Source of the DNA: Halobacillus litoralis
GTDB lineage: Bacteria; Bacillota; Bacilli; Bacillales; Halobacillaceae
DNA: 64,000 bases
Direction: 5' to 3'
NCBI RefSeq assembly: GCF_020524085.2
Contig: NZ_CP129016.1
Coordinates: forward strand, 5,001-69,000
Part shown: one piece after another, positions 9,244-18,327 of the stretch
Numbering within the stretch: position 1 is the stretch's first letter
How the letters are laid out: each line of letters begins with the position of its first letter
Position numbers and translations under genes: made by a program
Notes under the pieces: model-generated
What the model was told of the DNA's origin: nothing
Databases searched by the model: none
Seen by the model: the letters and a program-made list of their open reading frames with translations, nothing else

Positions 9244-10311
9244 ATGAAATTAGGCGCACGTATGATGAAGACAGGGTTAGCTGTAGGGATTGCCCTTTAT
9301 ATTGGGCATTTGATCGGTTTCGTGTCCCCTCTACTCGCTGCGATCGCTGTCGTCTTTTCCATTCAACCTTCCATTTATCGATCCTATCAATCCATCATCG
9401 AGCAAGTACAAGGAAACATAATCGGTGCGTTGATTGCTATTGTTGCCGTCTTTACTCTCGGCAACGACCCGTTCATCGTAGGGTTTGCAATCATCCTTGT
9501 CATTGGATTGACAACGACATTGAAAATGAACGAAAACACGATTGCTCTAGCGGTTGTTGCTGTCATTGCCCTAATGGACTCGACGGACCAAACCTTTTTA
9601 TACTTCGCAGGTTCCAGGTTCACTTCCATGCTTCTCGGGATCCTTGCGGCATTTATCGTCAACCTTGTCTTTCTTCCACCACGATACGAAACAAGGCTGT
9701 TCACGAAAATTGACCGTGCTACCAATGATATTTTGCAATGGCTGAGAGTGACGACAAGGAATTTATCTGATGAACCAGCTCTTAAATATGAAATCACCAG
9801 AATTCAGGATGATATGCGTTGGGTTGACCATACCTATCTTCTCTACTCAGAAGAAAGAACTTATTTCAAAGGGAGTCATTTCTCTAAAGGGAGAAAAATG
9901 GTGCTTTTCCGTCAATTGATTACAACGACAAAAAAATCTTTCGATGTCCTGAAAGCTTTTTACAGGTTGGAACACAAAATTGAACAAATTCCAGAACCGT
10001 TTCAAGATGCTGTTGTACAAGAACTGGATAAACTGATCAACGCACATGAGAAATTAATTCTGAGTCTTAAAGGCCGCATTAAAAACACGCATAAACAATC
10101 ATTAAGACGGATTGAAGAACCCGACATCCCTATGCTCGTTGAACGACTGATGAGCGTTTATGAAAAAAGCAATAATCCTGATAAGCTGGTTTTCCTTCCC
10201 CTCGCCTCGCAATTGATGGAGTACCACTACCAGTTGGAGCGACTCAAGAAGTTACTCAAAAGTTACCAGGCACACCATCAGGATGACTTTATCCAGACAT
10301 CAGAAAAATAA
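9244..10311 (+). CDS. ygaE: aromatic acid exporter family protein (YgaE-like)
   Basis: A membrane protein of about 355 residues. Four or more hydrophobic segments cover residues ~10-145 (LAVGIALYIGHLIGF, LLAAIAVVFSIQP, IIGALIAIVAVF, IALAVVAVIALMD and similar), followed by a soluble, coiled helical C-terminal half. This is the layout of the FUSC/ArAE exporter family, and the place between gsaB and the ABC exporter matches Bacillus subtilis ygaE. I start at the ATG at 9244, ten bases after AAAGGA; 9232 would overlap the ribosome site. Substrate unknown. A structured region lies upstream. Confidence 0.8.
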   Translation: MKLGARMMKTGLAVGIALYIGHLIGFVSPLLAAIAVVFSIQPSIYRSYQSIIEQVQGNIIGALIAIVAVFTLGNDPFIVGFAIILVIGLTTTLKMNENTIALAVVAVIALMDSTDQTFLYFAGSRFTSMLLGILAAFIVNLVFLPPRYETRLFTKIDRATNDILQWLRVTTRNLSDEPALKYEITRIQDDMRWVDHTYLLYSEERTYFKGSHFSKGRKMVLFRQLITTTKKSFDVLKAFYRLEHKIEQIPEPFQDAVVQELDKLINAHEKLILSLKGRIKNTHKQSLRRIEEPDIPMLVERLMSVYEKSNNPDKLVFLPLASQLMEYHYQLERLKKLLKSYQAHHQDDFIQTSEK

Positions 10312-10315
10312 AAAT

Positions 10316-10353
10316 CCAAAGCCGAGTATGTCTGACATACTCGGCTTCTTTTA
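10316..10353 (+). terminator. terminator of ygaE
   Basis: Arms AAGCCGAGTATGTC and GACATACTCGGCTT around a tiny loop, then CTTTT. Placed just after the ygaE stop. Confidence 0.85.
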
Positions 10354-10363
10354 TCTCCCATAA

Positions 10364-10397
10364 TAAAAATAGCTCAAGGTTTTAAACCTTGAGCTTA
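10364..10397 (-). terminator. terminator of the ABC exporter
   Basis: Minus strand arms AGCTCAAGGTTT and AAACCTTGAGCT, followed by ATTTTT, directly past the ABC exporter stop. Confidence 0.85.
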
Positions 10398-10400
10398 TCA

Positions 10401-12173
10401 TTACGTTCCCATATATTCTTCTTTATGATCATCCAGCTCCTGCACTTGGTACAGGTCGTAATAATGGCCTTGTTTCTTCATCAACTCCTGGTGGGAGCCG
10501 ACTTCTACAATTTCACCATTCTCGATGTGGACAATCCGGTCCGCATGGGTGATGGTAGAAAGGCGATGGGCAACAATAAACGTTGTCCGTTCAGAAGCTA
10601 AACGTTCAAGAGCATTTTGAATGAGGTGCTCACTTTCCAAATCAAGAGCAGAAGTCGCTTCATCTAAAACGAGTAGCGGTGGGTTTTTCAAGAATACCCG
10701 TGCGATTGCCACCCTTTGTTTTTGACCCCCCGATAACTTCACACCTCTTTCACCGACCAACGTATCGTAGCCGTTCGGAAGATTCATGATAAAATCATGG
10801 GCATTCGCCGCTTTCGCAGCCTCAACCATCTGTTCATCCGTGGCATCCGGATTACCCATTCGTATATTCATCGCGATCGATTCACTAAAGAGGATATTGT
10901 CCTGAAGCACCATGCCAATGTTATCCCTGAGAGACCTGGCTTCAAAATCTCTAATATCTGTTCCATCAATAGATATTGAACCTGAAGTGACATCGTAGAA
11001 TCGAGGGATCAAACTAATCAGGGTCGACTTTCCTCCCCCACTCATGCCGACAAAAGCGATGGTTTCTCCTTGATTAATGTCTAGGCTGACATTTTTAAGG
11101 ACGAGCGGATCTTCTTCATCATATCGAAAGGAGACATCCTCTACTTTGACATCGCCTCTCACGTGTTCCATTTTCTTCGCCCCCGGTTTATCGACAATGT
11201 CATATTTTTCATCCACAAATTCAAAAACACGATCCATGGAGGCGATGGATTGCGTAAGCACTGTCGCTGAATTGACGAGGCGCCGAAGCGGATTATATAC
11301 ACGATCCATATATCCGACAAACGCAACCATTGTACCGACGGTTAGAGAACCTGTGATGACTTGATACCCCGCAAAAGCAATGACTAACAATGGAGCAAGA
11401 TCTGTAATCGTATTCGTTACAGAGTAGGTGTAAGCGTTCCAGTTGGTATGAGTGATCGCTTTATCCAGGAAGTTCTTATTCTTCACATCAAATTGTTCTT
11501 GTTCATGATCCTCCAAAGCGAAACTCCTCGTTACAGGAACTCCCTGTACCCGTTCATGCAAATGACCTTGTACTTCTGCAAGCGCCTGTGAGCGATCGCG
11601 TGTAAGATTTCGTAACCTCGCGTAAAAATATTTGACCGCAAATCCGTAAAAAGGGAACAAAGCAATAGCCACCAATGTAAGCCAAGGATCCATCGTCAAC
11701 ATGATAATGATGGCAATAACAATGGTGAACATATCGAGCCAAATATTCATAAGGCCTGTGATAACGAATGTTTTCGTCTGCTCCACATCATGAATGACGC
11801 GGGAGATGATTTCGCCCGTTTTCGTTTTAGAATAAAAGCGTAAACTCAAACGTTGGATATGGTCGAAAAGCTTCTCTCTAATATCATATAAAATGTTACT
11901 CCCAATCCATTGCGCCAAGTATTGCCTGATATATTCGATGGGCGGTCGCAAAATGAGGAAAATGAGAAAGGCTCCTCCTAAAATGAGAAGCAATTGATCC
12001 AGTCGTTCTGCCTGTGTCATATCTTCCGCATTGATAATATCATCAATGACATATTTAATAATGAGTGGCATTAACAAAGGGATAGAGAATTTAACGATTC
12101 CAATAAGTACAGTGAGAATGATTTTCCCCTTGTAAGGCTGCACAAATCGTAAATACCTTTTTATACTGTCCAA
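10401..12173 (-). CDS. ygaD: ABC exporter, fused permease and ATPase (YgaD-like)
   Basis: A 590-residue half-transporter of the lipid A/multidrug (MsbA/LmrA) type, acting as a dimer. Six-helix transmembrane domain at ~15-320 and a nucleotide-binding domain at ~335-575. Walker [11 protein letters not shown], signature [14 protein letters not shown], Walker [14 protein letters not shown], and the switch His in IVAHRLSTI are all intact. Synteny with Bacillus subtilis ygaD (between ygaC and ygaE) supports orthology. Substrate unknown. Transcribed leftwards, convergent with ygaE. Confidence 0.93.
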   Translation of the reverse strand: MDSIKRYLRFVQPYKGKIILTVLIGIVKFSIPLLMPLIIKYVIDDIINAEDMTQAERLDQLLLILGGAFLIFLILRPPIEYIRQYLAQWIGSNILYDIREKLFDHIQRLSLRFYSKTKTGEIISRVIHDVEQTKTFVITGLMNIWLDMFTIVIAIIIMLTMDPWLTLVAIALFPFYGFAVKYFYARLRNLTRDRSQALAEVQGHLHERVQGVPVTRSFALEDHEQEQFDVKNKNFLDKAITHTNWNAYTYSVTNTITDLAPLLVIAFAGYQVITGSLTVGTMVAFVGYMDRVYNPLRRLVNSATVLTQSIASMDRVFEFVDEKYDIVDKPGAKKMEHVRGDVKVEDVSFRYDEEDPLVLKNVSLDINQGETIAFVGMSGGGKSTLISLIPRFYDVTSGSISIDGTDIRDFEARSLRDNIGMVLQDNILFSESIAMNIRMGNPDATDEQMVEAAKAANAHDFIMNLPNGYDTLVGERGVKLSGGQKQRVAIARVFLKNPPLLVLDEATSALDLESEHLIQNALERLASERTTFIVAHRLSTITHADRIVHIENGEIVEVGSHQELMKKQGHYYDLYQVQELDDHKEEYMGT

Positions 12174-12242
12174 AACAACACCTTCTTTCTAAACCTATCA
12201 AACAACAACGAAGCGCACTTTTTATAAGTGCGCAATTGGTCA

Positions 12243-12770
12243 TTATCTATACGTTAAGTACCTTTCATACCACTGATCGATGAATTCCGGAGAAAACGGT
12301 CCTTTCCGTTGACGGATCCACCTGATTAAAATATCGATGTTGTTATAGAGGATACGATCCAACACATGAGGATAGTTCATCCGCTTTTTATGGATTTCAT
12401 ATTCATCTTCATCAAGTATTTTATAGGTCATATCAGGGAAAATTTTCACGTCCAGGTCATAATCAATATATTTTATGGTTTCATCTTCATAAACGAAGGG
12501 AGAACTAATGTTGCAGTAGTAATATACTCCATCATTCCTTAACATACCGATAATGTTGAACCAATATTTAGAGTGGAAATAACAAATGGCCGGTTCTCTG
12601 GTGATCCATCTTCTACCATCACTTTCTGTTACTTCCGTACGGTCATTGGCTCCGATGATCACATGTCTTGTCCCTTTTAATATCGTGGTACTGTCCCAAA
12701 CTCGGTGTAACTGCCCATTGTGCTTATAGCTCTGGATTTCTATCCGTTTACCTGCTTCTGGGCCGGGCAT
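12243..12770 (-). CDS. ygaC: YgaC-like DUF402 protein
   Basis: About 175 residues; the DUF402 family includes nucleoside di/triphosphatases. Signature stretches are [34 protein letters not shown] and [14 protein letters not shown]. The closely spaced Asp and Glu residues of YIDYDLD and DEDEYE probably bind metal. I start at the ATG at 12770, preceded by GGGGGG, because it matches the length and N-terminus of Bacillus subtilis YgaC; an upstream in-frame start at 12803 adds eleven poorly conserved residues. Repeat copy A lies upstream of this gene. Confidence 0.9.
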   Translation of the reverse strand: MPGPEAGKRIEIQSYKHNGQLHRVWDSTTILKGTRHVIIGANDRTEVTESDGRRWITREPAICYFHSKYWFNIIGMLRNDGVYYYCNISSPFVYEDETIKYIDYDLDVKIFPDMTYKILDEDEYEIHKKRMNYPHVLDRILYNNIDILIRWIRQRKGPFSPEFIDQWYERYLTYR

Positions 12771-12888
12771 ACAATCCCCCCTTCCCTTTCTATTCCATAT
12801 CACCTTCTACCTATTATAACGACAAATGAAGTGGATTGAAAACAATTGGACCAGAGACAGGATTATCGAACAAAACCATCCCTTTTTT

Positions 12889-13446
12889 CCACAATAGCTC
12901 CCGTTAGTGGAGACTCAGTTTCGAGACAATTGAGTGGTTCTAGGGGCTCCGGGAAAAGGTTCGCTTTCCATGGGGCGGGCGGTGAGCCTCCTCAGGCTAC
13001 GCCTTCCGGGGTCTCACCTGTCCCACACGTCCCATAGGAGTCTCACCGTTTCCCTCCGCCCCATTGCCATGAAAGATTCTCGAAAACACTCCTAAAAGGT
13101 CAGCTCGTATGATTATGGGAGGTGGATGACTAGAACACCTCAACAGTACGTTAAAGCTTAATCCACTTCGCTTTACACCTCTAACAGTTGGATAGTGAAA
13201 GACCCATCCAATTTGGTACAAGGGTTCGTTTCTCCCTTACACCGAAAGGGGTGGTTGGGAAGCTGCGAGACTCCCGCGGGAATGGATGGACTGGCAAGAC
13301 CCCACAGTGCGAAGCACGAGGAGGCTTGCCGTCATCCCCGCAGGAAAGCGAGTAGCTTCCCGATCACCCCTGACGCCCAACATAGCAACGAACCCCGGAA
13401 ACATTTCGAAACTGAGTCTTACACAAGACTGCCATATTGTTGAATA
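12889..13446 (+). repeat. structured intergenic repeat, copy A (subtype 1)
   Basis: A ~558-bp element with terminal inverted repeat AGACTCAGTTTCGAGA (12911) and its counterpart TTTCGAAACTGAGTCTT (13404-13420). It holds a left module (12943-13062), a linker hairpin (GTTGGAT...ATCCAA-type arms, near 13187-13212) and a right module (13248-13370). The two modules are divergent copies of one sequence in inverted orientation, each closed by a long G-rich/C-rich stem. No ORF with codon structure and no transposase. It lies between sspE and ygaC. Same orientation as copies C and D. Confidence 0.9.
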
Positions 13447-13461
13447 ACATTATAAAGGTAT

Positions 13462-13502
13462 GTAAATAAAAGAAGCCGCCCGCTAAAGGGGCGACTTCTT
13501 CA
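13462..13502 (-). terminator. terminator of sspE
   Basis: Minus strand arms GAAGTCGCCCC and GGGCGGCTTC (with a slip) around a short loop, followed by TTTTATTT. It separates sspE from repeat copy A. Confidence 0.78.
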
Positions 13503-13558
13503 ATCGGGGGATTGATACAGGCTAAAAAGCAGCCTGGCCAACCTACCAACCACTCAGG

Positions 13559-13735
13559 TTATTTTTTCTTAGCCTGAGATTTTTGGTTCTGCTGCTGTAC
13601 GTGCTGCGCGTCAGTTTGTTGAGCGAATTCAGCGCCGTATTGGGATTTCCCTTGTGCAGCTTGTTGGTTTTGTTGTTTCACGTGGTTAACGTCTGTACCA
13701 GCTGCTGTTTTGTTTTGTTTCGGTTGCTTAGCCAT
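13559..13735 (-). CDS. sspE: gamma-type small acid-soluble spore protein SspE
   Basis: A 58-residue, Gln- and Asn-rich protein with the MAKQPKQNKTA start and the internal repeat of gamma-type SASP (QYGAEFAQQTDAQHVQQQN). It is an amino-acid store in the spore core and is degraded on germination; the usual Gpr cleavage motif is embodied by the TEFA-like segment, here YGAEFAQQ. The ATG at 13735 has GGAGGTG upstream; a GTG three codons earlier is inside the ribosome site. Synteny with ygaC and mutY agrees with Bacillus subtilis. Confidence 0.95.
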   Translation of the reverse strand: MAKQPKQNKTAAGTDVNHVKQQNQQAAQGKSQYGAEFAQQTDAQHVQQQNQKSQAKKK

Positions 13736-13756
13736 GTTTATCACCTCCGCAAAAAT

Positions 13757-13786
13757 TATTGTGTACAGGAGATGGTCGTTTCATTC
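13757..13786 (-). promoter_or_regulatory. candidate sigma-G promoter of sspE
   Basis: Minus strand: GAATGA (13781-13786), 17-bp spacer, CACAATA (13757-13763). This resembles the sigma-G pattern TGAATA-N17/18-CATACTA and is placed ~22 bp upstream of the start codon, as expected for a forespore-expressed ssp gene. Confidence 0.6.
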
Positions 13787-13809
13787 CAAAAAACAAAAAT
13801 TTTTATATA

Positions 13810-13841
13810 AAAAACCGCTCCTTGTGATAGGAGCGGTTTTA
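13810..13841 (-). terminator. terminator of the LysM endopeptidase gene
   Basis: Arms AAAACCGCTCC and GGAGCGGTTTT around a 9-nt loop, with T runs on both sides; it ends the leftward gene that stops at 13846. Confidence 0.85.
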
Positions 13842-13845
13842 AAAA

Positions 13846-14899
13846 TTAATGGGATAATCTCTTCGTACCGATATAACGTTGACTCCAGTAGTTACTGGAC
13901 AATGAACTAATTTCAACACCATTTGTAGACCCCGTGTGGATGAAACTGTTATTACCTACATAAATTCCGGCATGGGAAGCACCCGGCTTATAGGTTTCAA
14001 AAAACACAAGATCTCCAACCTGACGATTTGAACCACTTACAGAATCCATTCTACTATCCGCATAGATAGATGCTACTGTACGCGGGATACTTATCCCCTC
14101 TTGAGCAAATACGTATTGAAGGAAACCACTGCAATCGAATCCTGCCGGGCTTGTACCTCCCCAGTGATAGGGTGTGCCTATATGCTTTTTCGCCTCGGCT
14201 ATTAAACCTGAGCTCGAATCCGTATCATTTTTTGTAGAAGTGTGTGTTGGAGAAGAAGTGACTTCACCCGAAATTTTTAATTGTTGACCAGAATGAATCA
14301 CATTGCTGGATAGGTCATTCAGACTCTTAAGATGAGAGACAGACATTCCATATTTCGTAGCAATTAACCACAGGGAATCTCCACTCTTTACAGTATATGT
14401 ATCATTGGCTTCTTGTTTTGATTCGGACTTCTGTTCATCAGCCGTTTCTTTTTGATCAGGAGCGGATGGTTTTGTTTGATTCGCTTCTCCTGTCACCGTT
14501 AAATTTTGTCCGGAATAAATGACATCACTTGTCAAATCGTTCAATTCTTTCAATTTTGACACAGACAAACCATAACGAGTAGCAATGGCCCATAGAGAAT
14601 CTCCGCTCTTCACTTTATAAGTAGTGGTTGAAACGGTTTCTGTCGTTTCAGATGGTGATTTTCGTGCAGAATCAGATTCCTTTTCGACGACCAAGGTTTG
14701 TCCTACACGGATAAGGTTTGAGTCAAGTTTGTTCCATGTTTTAATTTCGGATACGGAGGCATCATACTTCGTGCTGATCCTCCACAATGTTTCCCCCGGA
14801 TTTCACCTTATGTAATTCATCAGCAAAAACGGAACTTCCCCACAATGACGCCCCAATCAAAGACCCACAGACAGCGGTGACCACTTTTGTTTTATTCAT
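13846..14899 (-). pseudogene. LysM / NlpC-P60 (C40) peptidoglycan hydrolase, frameshifted near the N-terminus
   Basis: A secreted cell-wall DL-endopeptidase like LytE/LytF/CwlS. From the ATG at 14899 the reading frame gives a signal peptide (MNKTKVVTAV...SVFADE) and the start of LysM 1 (HKVKSGE), then a five-C run at 14794-14798 (G5 in the gene) shifts the frame; with four Gs the frame continues as TLWRISTKYDA. Three LysM domains follow, then NlpC/P60 with catalytic Cys in GFDCSGFLQYV and His in ASHAGIYVG and NSFIHTGS. The domain is intact, so the single extra base is either a sequencing error or a true inactivation. A WalR-like box lies upstream. Confidence 0.85.
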
Positions 14900-15061
14900 C
14901 TATAAAACCCTCTCATATGTATGGTATTAGTCAAAATGGATAATCGTTATGTTCTATTACTTATTATTCATAAACGACACTGAATTGTAAATAGTCTAAA
15001 ACTTCAGCAAACGAGGGCGTTTTTTGTCTAATCCTTGTCACATAAAGGTCGAGATAGTTAC

Positions 15062-15078
15062 GTTACATTTACATTACA
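15062..15078 (-). promoter_or_regulatory. candidate WalR (YycF) binding site
   Basis: On the minus strand TGTAAT-N5-TGTAAC, an almost exact match to the WalR consensus TGTAAH-N5-TGTAAH. It lies ~160 bp upstream of the LysM endopeptidase start and ~85 bp upstream of yfhS. In Bacillus subtilis the WalRK system controls lytE and other autolysins, which fits the former gene. Confidence 0.6.
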
Positions 15079-15164
15079 AATTTGTTACGTTTCATTAGGT
15101 GACTATTTACATGTATGAGGAGGTCAGATGTACATAAAGTATCTAGGAAGGAGGATGGAATGCA

Positions 15165-15389
15165 ATGTATGTGGGACGAGATTTATCCGCTTTATCTATG
15201 GAACCAAAACAAAAGTGGCAGGAAAAAGAGCTTGGTTACTTTCACTATGCTCTTTCACAGTCTTCTCCGTATTTGAACTCGGAAGGAATTACCCTATTAC
15301 GTGAAATCAATGAGGAGATTAAGCGCCGCGGTGGCTTGGAGCAGCAAGAAGCTACTTGGACCACCGGCACTCATCCTGTTATCGATTAA
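15165..15389 (+). CDS. yfhS: YfhS-like small protein
   Basis: A 74-residue soluble protein with strong ribosome site GGAGG. It opens with MYVGRDLSALSM and contains GYFHYALSQSSPYLNSEG and EEIKRRGGL. This matches my memory of Bacillus subtilis YfhS, which also lies between mutY and sspE. Function unknown. Its last 11 bases overlap the convergent mutY stop region. Confidence 0.72.
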   Translation: MYVGRDLSALSMEPKQKWQEKELGYFHYALSQSSPYLNSEGITLLREINEEIKRRGGLEQQEATWTTGTHPVID

Positions 15390-16467
15390 TATGAGGGTGG
15401 GCTTTTTGATGGGATACCGGAAATGGAAAGTCTTCCATGTCTTCAGGTGCAATAAATTTTGCACGCTCATGGTCAAGCGTTCCTTCTTTTACAGTAACCT
15501 TGATGACTTCCATTTCCCAAATCAAATGGGAAAATACATGCTTGATGCGATCTACGGATTCCCCCACCACTACTTTCAAACCATATTCACCATAAAACCA
15601 ATGCTCGACCGCTTCTTGACCTACGTCTTCAAGAGGAACCATTGGGTACTGCCATAAGGAAGCGAGCAGACCTGTGTCCGGTCTTTGCTCGATCAGGACC
15701 TCTCCCTTTTCATTTTGAACAAGAAGCAGCAGATATGGCGATTTTTTCTGTTTCTTTTTAGAAGCTTTAACTGGGAGCTCTGTTTCCACTCCTTCATCAA
15801 AGGCTCTGCAGTGCTCCTGTACGGGACACAACATGCAGGAAGGAGTTTTAGGTGTACAGACCAGGGCTCCAAGTTCCATCAATCCCTGGTTAAAAGAAGA
15901 GGGATCCTCTTCAGATATCAATTCACTCACAAGCTCTTCAAAAAGCTTCCTCGTACTTTGTTTGCTAATGTCATCTTCAACACGAAGAATTCTTGATAAG
16001 ACTCTCATGACATTCCCATCAACCGCTGGTTCCGGTATATCGTAGGCAATACTTAAGATAGCCCCTCGCGTATAGGGGCCTACGCCTTTGAGGCTGCCTA
16101 ATTCTTCGGCATCAGCTGGAACAACTCCCCCGTATTCTGAAACAACCTCTTTCACAGCGTTTTGCAAATTTCGCGCACGGGAATAGTATCCTAAGCCCTC
16201 CCACGCTTTCAAGACCTCCTGTTCATCTGCCTGAGCTAAAGCGTCAGGTGTAGGAAACTTATCCATAAAATGATTAAAATAGGGAATGACCGTATCAACA
16301 CGTGTTTGTTGGAGCATAATTTCTGATACCCACACCCGGTAAGGATCTTGATTTTCCCGCCATGGGAGAATCCGCTGCTCTTCTTTAAACCAATGAATGA
16401 GGTCCTTTCTATAGGATTCCTTGTCGAAGTTATTTAAAATATGTTTAACTCTTTCAGCTCTTTTCAT
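15379..16467 (-). CDS. mutY: A/G-specific adenine glycosylase MutY
   Basis: DNA repair glycosylase that removes adenine mispaired with 8-oxoguanine. 362 residues. The HhH-GPD domain includes the catalytic Glu in SEIMLQQTRVDTVIP, the helix-hairpin-helix LKGVGPYTRGAI, and the catalytic Asp in PAVDGNVMRVLSR. The [4Fe-4S] cluster Cys lie in CTPKTPSCMLCPVQEHC. The C-terminal Nudix-like domain that recognises oxoG covers ~235-350. The ribosome site is weak (GGTGA) for the ATG at 16467. Its place in the oxidative-stress-rich neighbourhood mirrors Bacillus subtilis yfhQ. Confidence 0.95.
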   Translation of the reverse strand: MKRAERVKHILNNFDKESYRKDLIHWFKEEQRILPWRENQDPYRVWVSEIMLQQTRVDTVIPYFNHFMDKFPTPDALAQADEQEVLKAWEGLGYYSRARNLQNAVKEVVSEYGGVVPADAEELGSLKGVGPYTRGAILSIAYDIPEPAVDGNVMRVLSRILRVEDDISKQSTRKLFEELVSELISEEDPSSFNQGLMELGALVCTPKTPSCMLCPVQEHCRAFDEGVETELPVKASKKKQKKSPYLLLLVQNEKGEVLIEQRPDTGLLASLWQYPMVPLEDVGQEAVEHWFYGEYGLKVVVGESVDRIKHVFSHLIWEMEVIKVTVKEGTLDHERAKFIAPEDMEDFPFPVSHQKAHPHINR

Positions 16468-16531
16468 CTTTCTTCACCCTTCGTGATAAACTACTGTTGA
16501 AACGTCCGACCTGCCAAAGGAGGTATGAAAC

Positions 16532-17521
16532 TTGGATACAGGCACACATGTCGTCATGGGCGTCGCGTTAGGGGGCCTGGCCACGCTTGATCCCGTTGTC
16601 AATGCAGACCCCGAGCTTTTTAATGCGGTTCTTATCGGAACAATGATTGGCTCTCAGGCGCCCGATTCAGACACGGTACTAAAATTAAGAAATAATGCAG
16701 TTTACATCCGGCACCACCGGGGCATCACACATTCCATTCCTGCTGTGATTCTTTGGGGGATCAGCATCCCCAGCATCATTTATATGTTCACTCCTGAGGT
16801 GAACTTTGTGCACCTTTGGCTTTGGACTTTTCTTGCTGTCATACTACATGTGTTCGTTGATATATTTAATGCTTATGGTACCCAAGCGTATCGCCCTATT
16901 ACAAAAAGATGGGTAGCTTATGGGTTTATCAATACATTCGACCCGTATATTTTCACCCTGCACATTGCAGGCATTGTCGCGTGGAATTTAGGGGCAAACC
17001 CTGGAACTTTATGGCTGATCTTATATTTTGTCATCGCTCTTTATTACCTAAAAAGGTACTTTGACAAAAGAGAACTTGTTCGTTTGATTCATGAAAACAT
17101 CAAGGACGTCAAACAGATTGCGACCTCTCCTACTATGAAGCAGAATGTTTGGAGAATTGCGATCACTACTCCTACTCATTATTACGTAGGAAGAGCGGAG
17201 AACGGACATTTAACCATCCTTGATACATTCACCAATAAACCGATCGATTATGATGATCCTGTCATTCAAAAAGCTTTGACCGATCATAACATCAAAGCCT
17301 TTTTATCCTTTTCTCCCGTGTATAGGTACGAGATGAGCTACTATGATGAGTACACAGAAGTAAGGTTCATTGATCTTCGTTATCGTTCACGGGGACGTTA
17401 CCCGTTTGTTGCACTGGCTCAAATTGACGATGAGCATGGAGACCACTTAAAAATTCTCAATTCCTATACTGGATGGGTGTTTACAGAAGAAAAGCTGCAA
17501 AACAAAGTAAGCCCGATGTGA
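16532..17521 (+). CDS. yfhP: YfhP-like membrane-bound metal-dependent hydrolase (YdjM/DUF457)
   Basis: A 329-residue protein beginning at TTG, eight bases after AAAGGAGG; the first ATG in frame is at 16556 and would cut the conserved MDTGTHVVMG start. Conserved His and Asp motifs (GTHVVMG, GSQAPDSDTV, RHHRGITHSIPA, HVFVDIFNAYGTQA) are the metal-binding signature of the YdjM family. Four or five hydrophobic helices lie in ~60-175; the C-terminal half is soluble. In Bacillus subtilis YfhP influences surfactin regulation by literature I recall only vaguely. Divergent from mutY, ends at a terminator. Confidence 0.9.
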   Translation: MDTGTHVVMGVALGGLATLDPVVNADPELFNAVLIGTMIGSQAPDSDTVLKLRNNAVYIRHHRGITHSIPAVILWGISIPSIIYMFTPEVNFVHLWLWTFLAVILHVFVDIFNAYGTQAYRPITKRWVAYGFINTFDPYIFTLHIAGIVAWNLGANPGTLWLILYFVIALYYLKRYFDKRELVRLIHENIKDVKQIATSPTMKQNVWRIAITTPTHYYVGRAENGHLTILDTFTNKPIDYDDPVIQKALTDHNIKAFLSFSPVYRYEMSYYDEYTEVRFIDLRYRSRGRYPFVALAQIDDEHGDHLKILNSYTGWVFTEEKLQNKVSPM

Positions 17522-17551
17522 AAGGTACCGTTAGTGTAAGGAGAACATAAA

Positions 17552-17585
17552 GAAGGAGTCTCTCAAGATGAGAGGCTCCTTTTTA
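17552..17585 (+). terminator. terminator of yfhP
   Basis: Arms GGAGTCTCTC and GAGAGGCTCC around AAGAT, followed by TTTTT. Confidence 0.85.
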
Positions 17586-17599
17586 AACCATGCGCATTT

Positions 17600-17866
17600 T
17601 TAATGAAGATACCCTTTTTTCTCAAGCATTTTTTTGTATTTGGGATTTGTTGCTACAAACTCATGAAGCTTCGGGCCATAATGTTGAATCCACTGCAAGA
17701 CGATCTGTTCTGTGACCTGTTTCCCTTGATAGTCATGACCGGCCTTTGCTCGCGTTGATTCAAAATCCTCCCATAAAAGTTCCACCCATGTCCGTGCCTC
17801 ATCTATTGTTAGCTCCGGATTCTTCTCGTATAATTTTTCAGCTAACCGCTGGTATATTTCATTCAT
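17600..17866 (-). CDS. yfhJ: YfhJ-like protein with WVELL domain
   Basis: An 88-residue soluble protein from the ATG at 17866 (GGAGTGG upstream); the longer frame from 17911 lacks a ribosome site. It contains EARTWVELLWEDFESTRAKAG, the motif that names the WVELL family, and ends in NPKYKKMLEKKGYLH. Synteny with sspK and yfhH agrees with Bacillus subtilis. Function unknown. Divergent from sspK. Confidence 0.85.
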   Translation of the reverse strand: MNEIYQRLAEKLYEKNPELTIDEARTWVELLWEDFESTRAKAGHDYQGKQVTEQIVLQWIQHYGPKLHEFVATNPKYKKMLEKKGYLH

Positions 17867-17977
17867 GTGACCACTCCATATTTGGCAATGTTTACACTGC
17901 CATTGTAACACATACGGTCCCTAAGAAGGTACATACTAATACTGTCTCTCCATAGAGACTCATGAGGAGGATGACTG

Positions 17978-18151
17978 ATGCGTAATAAGGCAAAGAATTT
18001 CCCTAATGTAAAAATGACGCACGCACCAGATGACCAAAGCGAATATCTCGCGAAGCGTCCAAACGGTACGATCAATAGTAAACCTCAAGAAAGAGCGGCT
18101 AGATCGAGACACCGTGACGTCAACGACGTAGGGAGGAATTACCATGGGTAA
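17978..18151 (+). CDS. sspK: small acid-soluble spore protein K (SspK)
   Basis: A 57-residue basic protein, MRNKAKNFPN at the start, with EYLAKRPNGTINSKPQER in the middle, the hallmark of minor SASP K. Ribosome site GGAGG precedes the ATG at 17978. Expected to be made in the forespore under sigma-G; no clear sigma-G promoter can be named. Its last eight bases overlap the start of the next small gene, so the two are coupled. Confidence 0.85.
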   Translation: MRNKAKNFPNVKMTHAPDDQSEYLAKRPNGTINSKPQERAARSRHRDVNDVGRNYHG

Positions 18152-18287
18152 ACGTAATTTCAAATCGAAAGCCTCTACCAACTATTCACACCGCAGCATC
18201 AAACATTTGAGCAGCCGTGTGAATGGGGAAACAGAACAAACGCAAGCAGACCAAATCACTGAAATCCAAATGCGTAAACGCAACTAA
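18144..18287 (+). CDS. YpzG-like small spore-associated protein
   Basis: A 47-residue ORF missed by length cut-offs. It starts at the ATG at 18144 with GGGAGG upstream, eight bases inside sspK. The C-terminal part, RVNGETEQTQADQITEIQMRKRN, is like the YpzG family of small Bacillaceae proteins, as I recall them. Translational overlap with sspK suggests expression in the forespore. Followed by a strong terminator. Confidence 0.72.
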   Translation: MGKRNFKSKASTNYSHRSIKHLSSRVNGETEQTQADQITEIQMRKRN

Positions 18288-18289
18288 AA

Positions 18290-18327
18290 ATACCGGGCAC
18301 GTATAAACGTGCCCGGCTCCTTTATTT
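18290..18327 (+). terminator. terminator of the sspK unit
   Basis: Arms CCGGGCACGT and ACGTGCCCGG around ATAA, then CTCCTTTATTT. Placed three bases after the stop codon and next to the convergent yfhH stop. Confidence 0.82.

Noticed and set aside
9033..9713. 226-codon plus-strand ORF
   Set aside because: Overlaps the exporter gene in another frame, is Cys/Arg-rich without family resemblance, and covers the hairpin terminator; a shadow.
12846..13443. Short ORFs inside repeat copy A (and similar at 35533-36138, 40718-41207 and 46245-46669)
   Set aside because: They follow no conserved reading frame between the four copies and are broken at different places; the element is structural, not coding. 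No transposase or maturase motifs.
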